Assembly (NCBI GenBank): GCA_905479195.1 | Contig: CAJQLO010000002.1 | Location: 152,001-216,000, forward strand | From: an uncultured Gammaproteobacteria bacterium | Lineage (GTDB): Bacteria; Pseudomonadota; Gammaproteobacteria; GCA-002705445; GCA-002716945 | Length of the DNA stretch: 64,000 nucleotides | Direction of reading: 5' to 3' | Shown: positions 41,240 to 50,260 of the stretch, piece by piece | Numbering within the stretch: position 1 is the stretch's first letter | How the letters are laid out: the number at the start of each line of letters is the position of its first letter | Notes under the pieces: generated by a model | What the model was told of the DNA's origin: nothing | Databases searched by the model: none | Seen by the model: only the letters and a program-made list of their open reading frames with translations | Position numbers and translations under genes: made by a program

Positions 41240-41665
41240 TTATTCAACCTCTATTCCCATGCTTCGTGCAGTTCCTGAGATAATTTTTACTGCTTGTGCC
41301 ATCTCGCCAGCGTTTAAATCACCTTCCTTTTGTTTCACTATTTCTTCAATTTGTTTAATAGTAACCTTTCCTACTTTTTTACTTTGAGGTGTAGGGCTTC
41401 CTTTCTCTATACCAGCAGCTTTTTTTAACAAAATTGCCGCAGGGGTTGACTTAACTATGAAGTCAAACGTTCTATCCTGATATACATTTATAACTACAGG
41501 TAATGCTAAACCTTTTTCAGTATCCTTTGTTCTATCGTTAAACTGTTTACAAAAGTCCTGAATGTTCAGACCATGTTGCCCTAAAGCAGGCCCTACTGGT
41601 GGAGCAGGATTTGCGCTACCTGCCGGTACTTGTAATTTAACCTGAGTTACTAATTCTTTTGCCAT
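41240..41665 (-). CDS. rplK: 50S ribosomal protein L11
   Basis: GTPase-centre protein, also needed for RelA activation. The N-terminal domain has [20 protein letters not shown] with [13 protein letters not shown], and the rRNA-binding C-terminal domain ends [12 protein letters not shown]. The length of 141 matches E. coli (142). It lies 6 bp after nusG. Confidence 0.97.
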   Translation of the reverse strand: MAKELVTQVKLQVPAGSANPAPPVGPALGQHGLNIQDFCKQFNDRTKDTEKGLALPVVINVYQDRTFDFIVKSTPAAILLKKAAGIEKGSPTPQSKKVGKVTIKQIEEIVKQKEGDLNAGEMAQAVKIISGTARSMGIEVE

Positions 41666-41671
41666 AATATG

Positions 41672-42220
41672 CTACCCTTTTTCAACCTGCGTTAATGATA
41701 ATTCAATTGGAGTAGGTTTACCAAATACTAATACAGATACTTTTAATCTGTTTTTCTCAAAATCAACTTTTTCAACTACCCCATTAAAATCGTTAAATGG
41801 TCCATCTGTTATTCTAATAACTTCACCCGGCTCAAACATAACTTTTGGCTTCGGACTATCTACGCCTTCTTGCATAGATTGGATTAGATTCTGCGCTTCA
41901 TGTTCTGCAAGCGGAATTGGTCTATCTCCAGTACCTCCAATAAAACCTAATACCTTAGGAGCATTTCTCACCATATGCCACGTATCATCATCTAAAGCCA
42001 TTTTAATCAAAACATATCCAGGGAAATATTTTCTCTCAGTTCTTTTTTTCTGACCATCTTTTATCTCAAGAACTTCTTCTGTTGGCACCAATATTTCACC
42101 AAAAGATTTCTCAAATCCTTCACGCTTGATCGTATCCTCTAGAGTCTGCTTAACCTTGTTCTCATAACCAGAGAAGGCTTGTAAAACGTACCATTTCATT
42201 TCCACTTTATCTGACTCCAT
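41672..42220 (-). CDS. nusG: Transcription termination/antitermination factor NusG
   Basis: Binds RNA polymerase and couples it to Rho or to the ribosome through S10. The NGN domain has KWYVLQAFSGYENKVKQTLE and RKYFPGYVLIKMALDDDTWH. The C-terminal KOW domain has FEPGEVIRITDGPFNDFNGV. At 182 residues it matches E. coli (181). The start overlaps the secE end by 14 nt and has GGGA 6 nt upstream; an internal ATG (MKWYV) is possible but lacks a spaced ribosome site. Its usual partner S10 has an added arm here. Confidence 0.96.
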   Translation of the reverse strand: MESDKVEMKWYVLQAFSGYENKVKQTLEDTIKREGFEKSFGEILVPTEEVLEIKDGQKKRTERKYFPGYVLIKMALDDDTWHMVRNAPKVLGFIGGTGDRPIPLAEHEAQNLIQSMQEGVDSPKPKVMFEPGEVIRITDGPFNDFNGVVEKVDFEKNRLKVSVLVFGKPTPIELSLTQVEKG

Positions 42221-42584
42221 ATAACGTCCCTATTGACCACGCCAATAACATATCTAACAGCCATAAAAGTATGCCAATAATGACAACAATCACAATCACG
42301 CCTATCGCTGTCTGAGTAGTTTCTTGCTTTGTTGGCCATGAAACTTTTTTTAATTCTATTTTCGACTCTAAAACATACGTATAAACAGTCTTACCAAAAT
42401 TTGTTTGATAAACTATATAGCCAGAAAGCCCTAGAATTACAAATAACCCTAATACACGGTAAAATAAGCGTATTTCAGAGAAATAATAAAACGCGACTAT
42501 ACCTGCCAAAAGCAACAATAGCGACATTAACAGAAGAGGCGTACCATTATTGTTACCCTCTATATTCTTCGACTCAACAACCAT
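42207..42584 (-). CDS. secE: Protein translocase subunit SecE
   Basis: Small essential translocon subunit. Three hydrophobic segments are visible at about residues 17-33, 44-60 and 94-112, so this is the long three-helix gammaproteobacterial form. The amphipathic helix VLESKIELKKVSWPTKQETT is the family signature. At 125 residues it matches E. coli (127). It lies between trnW and nusG in the conserved order. Confidence 0.95.
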   Translation of the reverse strand: MVVESKNIEGNNNGTPLLLMSLLLLLAGIVAFYYFSEIRLFYRVLGLFVILGLSGYIVYQTNFGKTVYTYVLESKIELKKVSWPTKQETTQTAIGVIVIVVIIGILLWLLDMLLAWSIGTLYGVR

Positions 42585-42604
42585 GGCAAATTTTCCTATA
42601 TTCT

Positions 42605-42677
<73 letters not shown>

Positions 42678-42716
42678 AATCATTCTTATTAATATTAAAT
42701 CAGATGATTAAGTAGA

Positions 42717-43907
42717 TTACTCAGTTATTTTAGCAACAACTCCAGCGCCTACTGTTTTACCACCTTCGCGAATCGCGAATTTCAAACCTTCTTCCATAGC
42801 GATTGGGGTGATTAATTCAACTTTAATTTTGACATTATCACCAGGCATTACCATTTCAACATCTTTTGGTAGCTCTATTGCACCAGTTACGTCTGTTGTA
42901 CGGAAATAAAACTGTGGTCTATAGTTAGCAAAGAATGGGGTGTGTCTACCGCCCTCATCTTTTGATAAAACATAGATTTCACATTCAAATTTTGTATGCG
43001 GTTTAACTGAACCAGGTATGCATAGAACTTGTCCACGCTCAACCTCTTCACGTTTTGTACCACGAAGCAGAACACCAACATTATCGCCAGCTTGCCCACT
43101 ATCAAGTAATTTTCTAAACATTTCAACGCCAGTACATGTAGTTTTTGCAGTATCTTTGATCCCAACAATCTCAATCTCATCACCTACATTTACTTGGCCT
43201 CTCTCTATTCTACCAGTAACTACTGTTCCACGACCTGAAATAGAGAACACATCCTCTATAGGCATTAGGAATTTACCATCAATTGGTCTTTCTGGCATAG
43301 GAATAAAAGTATCCATTGCTTCAACTAATTTATCAATTGAAGGTCTACCAATTTCTGAATCATCTCCTTCAAGCGCTTTTAAAGCCGAACCTTTGATTAT
43401 AGGAGTATCATCACCAGGGAAATCATATTTATTCAATAATTCTCTGATTTCCATTTCTACTAACTCTACTAATTCTTCATCGTCAACTTGATCTGCTTTA
43501 TTTAAATAAACAACTATATGAGGTACGCCTACTTGTCTAGATAACAGGATATGCTCACGCGTTTGTGGCATTGGGCCATCTGCTGCTGAACATACAAGTA
43601 TCGCGCCATCCATTTGTGCTGCGCCAGTAATCATATTTTTAACATAGTCAGCATGACCTGGACAATCTACATGAGCATAATGTCTTGTATCAGACTCATA
43701 CTCTACGTGAGCTGTGGAAATAGTTATTCCTCTTGCTCTTTCTTCAGGTGCATTATCAATTTGATCATATGCTTTGAATTCACCACCGTGTTTTTCACCC
43801 ATACATTTTGTTATAGCTGCGGTTAGTGTTGTTTTTCCATGATCCACGTGGCCAATTGTGCCTACGTTCACATGGTCTTTATTTCGTTCGAATTTTTCCT
43901 TTGCCAT
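42717..43907 (-). CDS. tuf: Elongation factor Tu
   Basis: GTPase that delivers aminoacyl-tRNA to the ribosome. [15 protein letters not shown] (G1), [20 protein letters not shown] (G3) and the NKAD motif (G4) are intact. Domains II and III carry [19 protein letters not shown] and end [15 protein letters not shown]. The product has 396 residues (E. coli 394). It is the only tuf copy in the window and lies upstream of secE; the second site, between fusA and rpsJ, is empty. Confidence 0.99.
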   Translation of the reverse strand: MAKEKFERNKDHVNVGTIGHVDHGKTTLTAAITKCMGEKHGGEFKAYDQIDNAPEERARGITISTAHVEYESDTRHYAHVDCPGHADYVKNMITGAAQMDGAILVCSAADGPMPQTREHILLSRQVGVPHIVVYLNKADQVDDEELVELVEMEIRELLNKYDFPGDDTPIIKGSALKALEGDDSEIGRPSIDKLVEAMDTFIPMPERPIDGKFLMPIEDVFSISGRGTVVTGRIERGQVNVGDEIEIVGIKDTAKTTCTGVEMFRKLLDSGQAGDNVGVLLRGTKREEVERGQVLCIPGSVKPHTKFECEIYVLSKDEGGRHTPFFANYRPQFYFRTTDVTGAIELPKDVEMVMPGDNVKIKVELITPIAMEEGLKFAIREGGKTVGAGVVAKITE

Positions 43908-44008
43908 TGTTAAACCCCGGTTTAGTAATTACAGTTTTCAAGTAGAGCAATGATAAACTACTTTTCTAGTCAAATACACTAAAATTTCAATAAAATATAG
44001 TAATTTTT

Positions 44009-44081
<73 letters not shown>

Positions 44082-44144
44082 GAATGAATTTATATAGGAT
44101 AATGGGGGTATATGTTAAGAAATTATAGATAATCTGAGGAGCTA

Positions 44145-44441
44145 TTATGAAAACTTAATTCCAAACCTACCGAGCATTTTTTTCTCTATCCTCCAAAAAT
44201 ACTTAAATTCTCCAAACATACTTCCAATCATTATCAATAAAACCTGATAAACCGGCAGTAATAGCATTATCCTTAAGACCCAGTAGAAAAAATCTCCAAG
44301 AATATATAGATCTAAACCTAAAGCATTAGTTATGACTCCTGCAAAATATACAGAGAGCGTACCAGTCGCGGCAAAAACTACATTTACTTTCAATAACTGA
44401 AAATTAGTTTCGACTTTAAAAAGATTCCTTATTTTATTCAT
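44145..44441 (-). CDS. Small membrane protein, DUF6787-like
   Basis: A 98-residue protein starting MNKIRNLFKVETNFQLLKVN with two hydrophobic segments (about residues 20-40 and 52-75) and a C-terminal block MFGEFKYFWRIEKKMLGRFG. The layout resembles DUF6787 proteins as I remember them; function is unknown. A longer frame would read back through tRNA-Gly and is rejected. It sits inside the trnY-trnG-trnT-tuf string, where E. coli has only tRNAs, so it is an insertion in a conserved order. Confidence 0.65.
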   Translation of the reverse strand: MNKIRNLFKVETNFQLLKVNVVFAATGTLSVYFAGVITNALGLDLYILGDFFYWVLRIMLLLPVYQVLLIMIGSMFGEFKYFWRIEKKMLGRFGIKFS

Positions 44442-44462
44442 AACTTGATATCTATTCCACTG

Positions 44463-44533
<71 letters not shown>

Positions 44534-44548
44534 ATTATGCGAACTATG

Positions 44549-44630
44549 TGGAGGGGGCAGGATTCGAACCTGCGAAGGCAGAGCCAGCAGATTTACAGTC
44601 TGCCCTCGTTGACCGCTTGAGTACCCCTCC
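44549..44630 (-). tRNA. tRNA-Tyr (GTA anticodon)
   Basis: Type II tRNA of 82 nt with a long variable arm. Acceptor GGAGGGG/CCCCTCC, discriminator A. The anticodon arm GCAGACTGTAAATCTGC gives anticodon GTA; the T arm contains GGTTCGAATCC. No encoded CCA. It is the first gene of the tRNA-tuf transcript. Confidence 0.96.
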
Positions 44631-44694
44631 AATATTCGAGAATATGTATTTATAACATAAATCATTATTTACTATGAGTAATATTTTGAAATAA

Positions 44695-44910
44695 TTAATA
44701 AGGTCTTTCAGGATTTTTAAATATCCATAAATACAATGCCCAAATTATTCCAAGAGAGATTATTATTTTTGCGCCATTAAGCATATCATTGCCATAAAAA
44801 ATTAAGCTCAAACATACTCCTGCAAAAAGGATTAATAATGCCTCGATTCTATTAGAAGTAATTTTAATACCAAAAATTCTTGGGGGTGGACCTAGTGGAG
44901 GCATTGCCAT
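44695..44910 (-). CDS. Small two-helix membrane protein, hypothetical
   Basis: A 71-residue protein of unknown family. The N-terminus MAMPPLGPPPRIFGIKI is proline-rich. Two hydrophobic segments follow (about residues 24-40 and 46-63), and the protein ends WIFKNPERPY. No partner is evident. It lies just upstream of tRNA-Tyr on the same strand, so it may share a promoter with the tRNA-tuf transcript. Its small size lowers confidence, but hydrophobic pattern and codon use look genuine. Confidence 0.6.
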   Translation of the reverse strand: MAMPPLGPPPRIFGIKITSNRIEALLILFAGVCLSLIFYGNDMLNGAKIIISLGIIWALYLWIFKNPERPY

Positions 44911-45052
44911 TATATAATTTCCTTTATTTTTAAAATAATGTTGTTGTTTAAATTTTGTACTCTATATTCTCTCATTATCTTATATATTCTTACAACATCA
45001 ATTTCATGTTTTTCCAAGATATTAAATAAAACTATATGTTAAACCTATGGTA

Positions 45053-45457
45053 TTAGTCTCTTTGTTCATATGTAATCTCTATTAATTTATCAAGAGCAGC
45101 GCTCTTCTTGGCATCGAACCGCTCAAAAATTTTCAAATAATTTGCGCATAAGGCTCTATTTCTATTTACACCTACTTGACTTAATTGAGAGACTGTTGAT
45201 TTATTGATACTAAAATACTTGTCTTTTAATTTAAATATATCTTGCTCGCTTAAGTTTGCTTTTTCCTGAAGTAGCATAATTAACTCAAATAATTCGGATC
45301 TAGCCTCTTCCTCATTAAAGTTTTTTACACAAATATTGCTATAAGCATCAATACTGCTTGAATACTGCACAAAATCACTAAAGGTTTGGTAATTTAATGG
45401 TTGAGCAAAACCAACCTCTGATACCAATATTAAAATTAATATATATTTAATTTTCAT
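45053..45457 (-). CDS. Hypothetical exported protein, 134 residues
   Basis: It starts with a clear signal peptide (MKIKYILILILVSEVGFAQP, cleavage likely after FA near residue 18). The mature part is helical and charged, with two cysteines (ICVKNF, ALCANYL) that could form a disulfide in the periplasm. No family is recognised. Its start overlaps the stop of the upstream 119-residue gene by 11 nt, so the two are probably translated together. Confidence 0.65.
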   Translation of the reverse strand: MKIKYILILILVSEVGFAQPLNYQTFSDFVQYSSSIDAYSNICVKNFNEEEARSELFELIMLLQEKANLSEQDIFKLKDKYFSINKSTVSQLSQVGVNRNRALCANYLKIFERFDAKKSAALDKLIEITYEQRD

Positions 45458-45806
45458 CTATAACTCTATATATCTCTAAGATTAGTACATTATTTAGATT
45501 CATGCCTTTCTTTTGAAAATATTCATCTAAAGTCTTAATGAATACCTTATAGCTCTCGTTAGCAATCCTGAGTTTAACTATTTGTGCAACAAAGGCTTTT
45601 AGTTCCCATTTCATATATTGATTAAGCTGGAGGTCTGAGCCTTCATCATGTTTAACTTTAAACATACTTGCTAATTCCTTCCATACTTTAAGCATTTTCG
45701 GGTCTTTCAGTAAATTTTCCAAGGTAGATAACCATATACCTTGCCAGACAATAGGGTCTGGATTAGTAAAAACTTTTTTAATAATGATTGGTAAGTCTTT
45801 ATTCAT
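45447..45806 (-). CDS. Hypothetical cytoplasmic protein, 119 residues
   Basis: The predicted product is soluble and helical, with no signal peptide or membrane segment. Notable stretches are NPDPIVWQGIWLSTLENLL near the N-terminus and MKWELKAFVAQIVKLRIANE in the middle. I do not recognise the family. It is the first gene of a pair with the exported 134-residue protein and is divergent from tRNA-Thr(UGU)-greA. Confidence 0.6.
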   Translation of the reverse strand: MNKDLPIIIKKVFTNPDPIVWQGIWLSTLENLLKDPKMLKVWKELASMFKVKHDEGSDLQLNQYMKWELKAFVAQIVKLRIANESYKVFIKTLDEYFQKKGMNLNNVLILEIYRVIDEN

Positions 45807-45882
45807 GATTAATTATTCTATATGATACTGTTTTTATTATATGATTATGAAACAATATAATCTTTAGGAAAATAAAAATTTT

Positions 45883-45956
45883 GCCACCTTAGCTCAGTTG
45901 GCCAGAGCAGGGGTTTTGTAAACCTCAGGTCGTCAGTTCGAATCTGACAGGTGGCT
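45883..45956 (+). tRNA. tRNA-Thr (TGT anticodon)
   Basis: Acceptor GCCACCT/AGGTGGC with discriminator T. The anticodon loop TTTGTAA gives anticodon TGT; the T arm contains AGTTCGAATCT. No encoded CCA. It ends 14 bp before the greA start and is probably cotranscribed with it. Confidence 0.95.
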
Positions 45957-45970
45957 CATTAATTAAGCAT

Positions 45971-46447
45971 ATGAATAAAATCCCTATGACGGCTGATGGT
46001 GCTATACAACTTAAAGAAGAGTTGCATAACCTAAAAAGCATTGAAAGACCAAAAATTGTTTCGGCTATTAAAGAAGCTAGAGAGAAAGGTGATTTAAAAG
46101 AAAATGCCGAATATCATGCTGCGCGTGAAGAACAAAGCTTTATGGAAGGCAGAATTAAAGACATTGAAGCAAAACTTTCTAAAGCGCATGTTATAGATAT
46201 AAAAGCTATGCCTGTATCAACAAAAGTAATATTCGGGTCTACCGTATTATTAATTAATCTTGATGATGGCAAAAAAGTTACATATAAGCTGGTTGGTGAA
46301 GATGAAGCAGATCTTAAGATTAAAAAAATCTCAATCACCTCTCCATTGGCTAGAGCTTTGATAGGGAAAGACCAAGGCGATGTTATTGAGCTTAAGATGC
46401 CAAATGGTATTACAGAGTATGAAATCTCTAAGGTTAAATATGAATGA
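45971..46447 (+). CDS. greA: Transcription elongation factor GreA
   Basis: Secondary-channel factor that stimulates transcript cleavage by stalled RNA polymerase. The N-terminal coiled coil ([20 protein letters not shown]) has the tip [20 protein letters not shown] with the acidic residues that reach the active site. The FKBP-like C-terminal domain has [20 protein letters not shown]. At 158 residues it equals E. coli. Its end overlaps the DUF2237 gene by 8 nt. Confidence 0.97.
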   Translation: MNKIPMTADGAIQLKEELHNLKSIERPKIVSAIKEAREKGDLKENAEYHAAREEQSFMEGRIKDIEAKLSKAHVIDIKAMPVSTKVIFGSTVLLINLDDGKKVTYKLVGEDEADLKIKKISITSPLARALIGKDQGDVIELKMPNGITEYEISKVKYE

Positions 46448-46817
46448 TGCTGTTCAAAAAAATGTATTAGGCGAACCTCTTGAGATATGTGGACAGGATC
46501 CTATTACTGGTTATTATAGGGATGGCTCATGTAGCACAGATGAAACAGATCATGGGTCACATACAGTATGCGCATCAGTAACAGATGAATTTTTAGAATT
46601 TTCAAAAAGCATGGGTAATGATTTATCAACCCCGAGACCAGAATTAGGATTCAAAGGCCTTAAGCCTGGTGACTCATGGTGTTTATGTGCTAACCGATGG
46701 CTTGAAGCATATCAAAATGGCTCTGCTCCTAAAATTAAACTCAAATCTACTCATCTTAAAGCTTTAGAAATAATAGATTTAGATTCACTAAAAGAACACT
46801 CTGTAGACATCTCTTGA
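46440..46817 (+). CDS. DUF2237 family protein
   Basis: A 125-residue protein with strong family blocks: [58 protein letters not shown] and [15 protein letters not shown]. Conserved cysteines and GSHTVC suggest a metal- or substrate-binding fold, but the function is not established. MNDAVQKN is taken as the start because homology begins there; it overlaps the greA stop by 8 nt, so it is translationally coupled to greA. Confidence 0.88.
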   Translation: MNDAVQKNVLGEPLEICGQDPITGYYRDGSCSTDETDHGSHTVCASVTDEFLEFSKSMGNDLSTPRPELGFKGLKPGDSWCLCANRWLEAYQNGSAPKIKLKSTHLKALEIIDLDSLKEHSVDIS

Positions 46818-46848
46818 TGTGAACACATAACTAGCTCATAATTATAGT

Positions 46849-47403
46849 ATGAGATTTTTCAAAAAATTAATTTATATAGGAGCATTTTTTGTCATGACTA
46901 ACAATGTTAATGCATCGTGTCCTAGCTCTCTAGATTTTGATATTAAATTATTAGGTGAAGATAAAACCGTCAATCTCTGTGAAGAATATCTTGGGAAAGT
47001 CATACTTGTGGTTAATACTGCAAGCAAATGTGGCTTTACACCTCAATATGAAGGCCTGGAAAAATTGTATAAGGAAAAGAAAGATTCTGGTTTTGTAGTA
47101 TTAGGTTTCCCCTCTCATGATTTCTACCAAGAACCCTCAACAGAAAAAGAAATAAAAGATTTTTGTAATTTAACTTATGATGTTCAATTTCCCATGTTTA
47201 CAAAAACAACAGTTAGAGGGAAAGATGCTCACCCTTTCTTTAAATTACTTACCAAAGAAACTAATAGTTCTCCAAAATGGAATTTTCATAAATATCTTAT
47301 AGGGAAAGACGGAACTATAGTTGATAGTTTTTCTACTGTAACAGGTCCTGGAAGCAATAGAATTATCAAAAAGATTGATGAACTCTTAGACTCTTCTTCT
47401 TAA
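46849..47403 (+). CDS. Glutathione peroxidase family protein (Cys type, exported)
   Basis: Thioredoxin-fold peroxidase. NTASKCGFTPQYEGLEKLY contains the peroxidatic Cys in place of selenocysteine, near residue 64. VLGFPSHDFYQEPS and the conserved WNFHKYLIGKDG follow with the Trp and Asn of the active site. A signal peptide is likely (KKLIYIGAFFVMTNNVNASC), so it should act in the periplasm; the Cys just after the cleavage region may be a lipid site or form a disulfide. It is convergent with coaX across a short palindrome. Confidence 0.9.
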   Translation: MRFFKKLIYIGAFFVMTNNVNASCPSSLDFDIKLLGEDKTVNLCEEYLGKVILVVNTASKCGFTPQYEGLEKLYKEKKDSGFVVLGFPSHDFYQEPSTEKEIKDFCNLTYDVQFPMFTKTTVRGKDAHPFFKLLTKETNSSPKWNFHKYLIGKDGTIVDSFSTVTGPGSNRIIKKIDELLDSSS

Positions 47404-47410
47404 AAAATTC

Positions 47411-47426
47411 AAAGTAATATTACTTT
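47411..47426. terminator. Short bidirectional hairpin between gpx and coaX
   Basis: AAAGTAATATTACTTT is a perfect 16-bp palindrome that exactly fills the space between two convergent stop codons. It is AT-rich with only short T runs, so it would be a weak terminator for either gene. Confidence 0.35.
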
Positions 47427-47428
47427 TA

Positions 47429-48169
47429 CTATAGACGGTTTCCAATTAAGCCTATAGATTTAAGAACTAAATCAGGCTCATATTTATTTTTAACAGACAA
47501 TCTTTTTGAAATTATTTTGCCATAGCCGCCACTAATCAATAATCTTGGTGGTGTGTTTTGATTTTTTTTAACTTGGCTATAAGTATTCTCTATTGCAGAT
47601 ATCACCATTAACAAATATCCTTCCGTAATACCATCCTCTGTTTTTTTGGGAAAATATTTTTTTTGCGATACCGCGCCTTCTTTTATTTTAATATTTTTTA
47701 AATGATAAGCATTTTTAAAAGACTTGCTATAGCCATCAAACCCTCCCAGGATATATCCCCCTAAATGTATTCCTTTAGCATTTACAATATCAATTGATAT
47801 AGCCGTACCACAATCAACAATTATTAGAGGTTCCTCGTGAAGAAGAGAGGAAGCTACAATTGTTGCCCACCTATCATCTCCCAGTTGTTTTGGCTGCATA
47901 TAACCATTGCTCACGCCTAATAGACTAGATGATGATTTAATTTGTTTAATGTTAGATTTAAATATTTTTTTTAATCTATCTATGATTAATTTATTCTCTT
48001 TAGTGCCAATGACACTTGTAAATAATATTTCATCTATGCCTCTTTTGAGATATTTTTTTAAAGTAATGAATAACTTATTATTCTCAATATTATTAGTCAT
48101 CGATAATTTATTATTTTTCCATAGACCTAGCGATGTAGTAGTATTTCCAATATCTATTAAAATCTTCAT
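47429..48169 (-). CDS. coaX: Type III pantothenate kinase
   Basis: First step of coenzyme A synthesis. It has the ASKHA fold: phosphate loop DIGNTTTSLGLW at residues 6-17, LGDDRWATIVAS, DCGTAISIDIV with the catalytic Asp, and GGYILGGFDGYSKSF. A glycine-rich SGGYGK lies near the C-terminus. At 246 residues it is of usual size. Its start overlaps the birA stop by 4 nt, the common birA-coaX pairing. Confidence 0.95.
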   Translation of the reverse strand: MKILIDIGNTTTSLGLWKNNKLSMTNNIENNKLFITLKKYLKRGIDEILFTSVIGTKENKLIIDRLKKIFKSNIKQIKSSSSLLGVSNGYMQPKQLGDDRWATIVASSLLHEEPLIIVDCGTAISIDIVNAKGIHLGGYILGGFDGYSKSFKNAYHLKNIKIKEGAVSQKKYFPKKTEDGITEGYLLMVISAIENTYSQVKKNQNTPPRLLISGGYGKIISKRLSVKNKYEPDLVLKSIGLIGNRL

Positions 48170-48933
48170 TTCAATAACCTCATGGAATAATTGATGTCTG
48201 ACACATTTACGATTTTTTTATTTGTCTGTATTTGCAGCTCACCTTTAATGTTTATCCCGAGCAATTTTCCAGAAACCTCTTTATCTTTACTTGTTAAAAT
48301 AACATTTTTATTTTTAGCATACATATATTCATTCCATATTTCCTGGAAAGGTATGAAGCCAGATTTTTCAAATAATGATATGTTTTGCAATAAAACTGAA
48401 GCAGTAGTCCCGGCTAATAGGTCAACATTATTTTTTTCTATATTTAAGTTTGCTGGATAACCATCTATAAAATTTATTAAACTATCTGGTATAGAGATAT
48501 TAAAACCAAAACCAATCATGGAGTAAAATGAGTTTTTGCTATCTATAAGATTTTCTATTAAAGTGCCGCACACCTTTTTGTCATCTTGCATGATGTCATT
48601 TGGCCACTTAATAGTTAGTGTTTGATCACCAAGAGCTTTACATGCTTCAATAATTGAAATACCTACTAAATGACTTAACACCAAGTATTCATTTAAGCTT
48701 TTATTAAATCTTAAACATAAACTAAAGCCTAGTGAGCTACCTTGAAAGTTAACCCATTTCTTCCCTCTTCTTCCTCTTGGATGACGTTGATTATTTGATA
48801 AGACAATAATTGGAGCTTGATCTCGAATATAACCATAATTTAGATAATCATTGGTCGAAGAAACATAGTTTTTAGAAAAAACATTAATGCCCATGCGTTC
48901 AATATTATTTTTTATTTTATAATCTATAAACAT
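48166..48933 (-). CDS. birA: Biotin-[acetyl-CoA-carboxylase] ligase (no HTH domain)
   Basis: Attaches biotin to the acetyl-CoA carboxylase carrier protein. The biotinoyl-AMP loop is RHPRGRRGKKWVNFQGSSLG; LTIKWPNDIMQDDKKVCGTL carries the catalytic Lys. The C-terminal SH3-like domain has GKLLGINIKGELQIQTNKKI. At 255 residues it lacks the N-terminal winged helix of E. coli BirA (321), so it should be a ligase only and not a biotin-operon repressor. Confidence 0.94.
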   Translation of the reverse strand: MFIDYKIKNNIERMGINVFSKNYVSSTNDYLNYGYIRDQAPIIVLSNNQRHPRGRRGKKWVNFQGSSLGFSLCLRFNKSLNEYLVLSHLVGISIIEACKALGDQTLTIKWPNDIMQDDKKVCGTLIENLIDSKNSFYSMIGFGFNISIPDSLINFIDGYPANLNIEKNNVDLLAGTTASVLLQNISLFEKSGFIPFQEIWNEYMYAKNKNVILTSKDKEVSGKLLGINIKGELQIQTNKKIVNVSDINYSMRLLK

Positions 48934-48937
48934 ATTT

Positions 48938-48966
48938 TTGACATAAAATTAGGTTTCACTTATGAT
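48938..48966 (+). promoter_or_regulatory. Promoter of fpr
   Basis: A perfect -35 TTGACA (48938-48943), a 17-bp spacer and TATGAT (48961-48966, five of six) precede fpr by about 40 bp. No operator-like palindrome overlaps it, unlike the promoters of the rubrerythrin and azoreductase genes. Confidence 0.7.
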
Positions 48967-49007
48967 GACCTAGCAAATCATAATTATAAGGAATAACATA
49001 GCATAAA

Positions 49008-49751
49008 ATGGCAATTAATTGGATAGAGACGGAAATCATAGAGCACATTAAGTGGACAGATACCCTTGCATCACTCAAGTTTAAAGGAAATATTCCCACA
49101 TATACTGCTGGTCAGTATACTAAAGTTGGGCTTCATATAGATGGAGAATTGGTCTCTAGGCCATATTCATATGTGAGTTCACCCAATGATGATTTTCTTG
49201 AAATAATTTATGTAAATGTACCCGATGGAGTCCTAACTCCAAAGTTACATGAGCTTAAAGTAGGTGACAAATTACAAGTCATGGAAAAATCTGTAGGCTT
49301 TTTTACAATGAGTGAAGTTCCAGATGGAAAAAATTTATGGATGTTTGCAACCGGGACAGGATTAGGAGTATTTATTTCTCTACTTAGAACCGCAGAACCA
49401 TGGGAAAGGTTTGATAATGTTATCCTTGTTCATGGCGTCAGACATGCTAATGAATTAACCTATCAAGACCAAATATCTGAATTTGATAAGAATAACCCTG
49501 GGAAATTTGAATATATACAAACAGTTACTAGAGAAGATATCGATGGGTGTCTAAATATAAGAATCCCTGAGGGTATTAAATCTAAAAAGTTTGAAGAATT
49601 ATCAAAGGTAGTTATAAACAATGACTCACAATTTATGATTTGTGGTAATCCAGATATGATTAATGACACAGTTGACTTGTTAAAAGAGAAGGGTCTTGAA
49701 AGAAATAGGCGTAGCAAGCCTGGTAATATTACACTAGAAAAATATTGGTAA
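49008..49751 (+). CDS. fpr: Ferredoxin/flavodoxin-NADP+ reductase
   Basis: FAD enzyme that moves electrons between NADPH and ferredoxin or flavodoxin. The FAD motif is RPYSYVSSPND near residue 50. The nucleotide-binding region has FATGTGLGVFISLLRT near residue 113 and LVHGVRHANELTY, and the end GNITLEKYW has the C-terminal Tyr-Trp of subclass I bacterial enzymes. At 247 residues it matches E. coli Fpr (248). It could feed the Fe-S proteins of stress defence, though that link is inferred. Confidence 0.95.
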   Translation: MAINWIETEIIEHIKWTDTLASLKFKGNIPTYTAGQYTKVGLHIDGELVSRPYSYVSSPNDDFLEIIYVNVPDGVLTPKLHELKVGDKLQVMEKSVGFFTMSEVPDGKNLWMFATGTGLGVFISLLRTAEPWERFDNVILVHGVRHANELTYQDQISEFDKNNPGKFEYIQTVTREDIDGCLNIRIPEGIKSKKFEELSKVVINNDSQFMICGNPDMINDTVDLLKEKGLERNRRSKPGNITLEKYW

Positions 49752-49769
49752 AATAAAACCACCCTTTGA

Positions 49770-50129
49770 ATGGAGTTTGATTTGATTGAAAAAGAACCTC
49801 TTGAGGTAAAAGCAATGTTAGATGAAAGTTCATCGAGCATAATGCTTTTAGATGTCAGAGAAAAATGGGAATTTGATTTATGTCGCATCCCTGAGTCTAT
49901 TCACATGCCTATTGCTGAAGTTATCTTAAGAATGTCAGAGTTAGACAAAACAAACCCTATCATCATAATTTGTCACAATGGAAGAAGAAGTCTACATATA
50001 GGCTTAGAGCTTATCGAAAAGGGATTTGATAATGTTATTAATTTAAAAGGCGGCGTTGATCAATGGGCTGATGATATAGACACATCCATGACCAAATATG
50101 GCATGAAAGAGATTCTTGAAAATAGTTAA
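49770..50129 (+). CDS. Rhodanese-like domain protein
   Basis: A single rhodanese domain of 119 residues. LLDVREKWEFDLCRIPESIH is the conserved N-terminal block and IIICHNGRRSLHIG supplies the active-site loop with catalytic Cys near residue 70. LKGGVDQWADDID is the usual C-terminal block. Such proteins carry sulfane sulfur, but the acceptor is unknown. It lies 18 bp after fpr on the same strand and is probably cotranscribed with it. Confidence 0.9.
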   Translation: MEFDLIEKEPLEVKAMLDESSSSIMLLDVREKWEFDLCRIPESIHMPIAEVILRMSELDKTNPIIIICHNGRRSLHIGLELIEKGFDNVINLKGGVDQWADDIDTSMTKYGMKEILENS

Positions 50130-50241
50130 AACCTGTATAAAAAAACACTCAAATAACATAAATTACTCCAAAATCCTTTAGTAATATTCAAAGATTATTG
50201 CTCTAACCCTTTATTTTTCTTGTTCCTATCAAATAGTTTAT

Positions 50242-50260
50242 AATGATAATGATTATCATT
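50242..50260. promoter_or_regulatory. Fur box 1 upstream of azoreductase gene
   Basis: AATGATAATGATTATCATT is a 19-bp inverted repeat that contains the ideal 7-1-7 Fur motif TGATAAT-G-ATTATCA at 50244-50258. It ends where the predicted -35 of the downstream promoter begins. Confidence 0.85.

Noticed and set aside
43018..43491. A 157-codon plus-strand frame
   Set aside because: It is antisense to tuf and reflects the constrained codon use of that gene.
46849..47403. Selenocysteine glutathione peroxidase
   Set aside because: The active-site codon is TGT (Cys), with no in-frame TGA.
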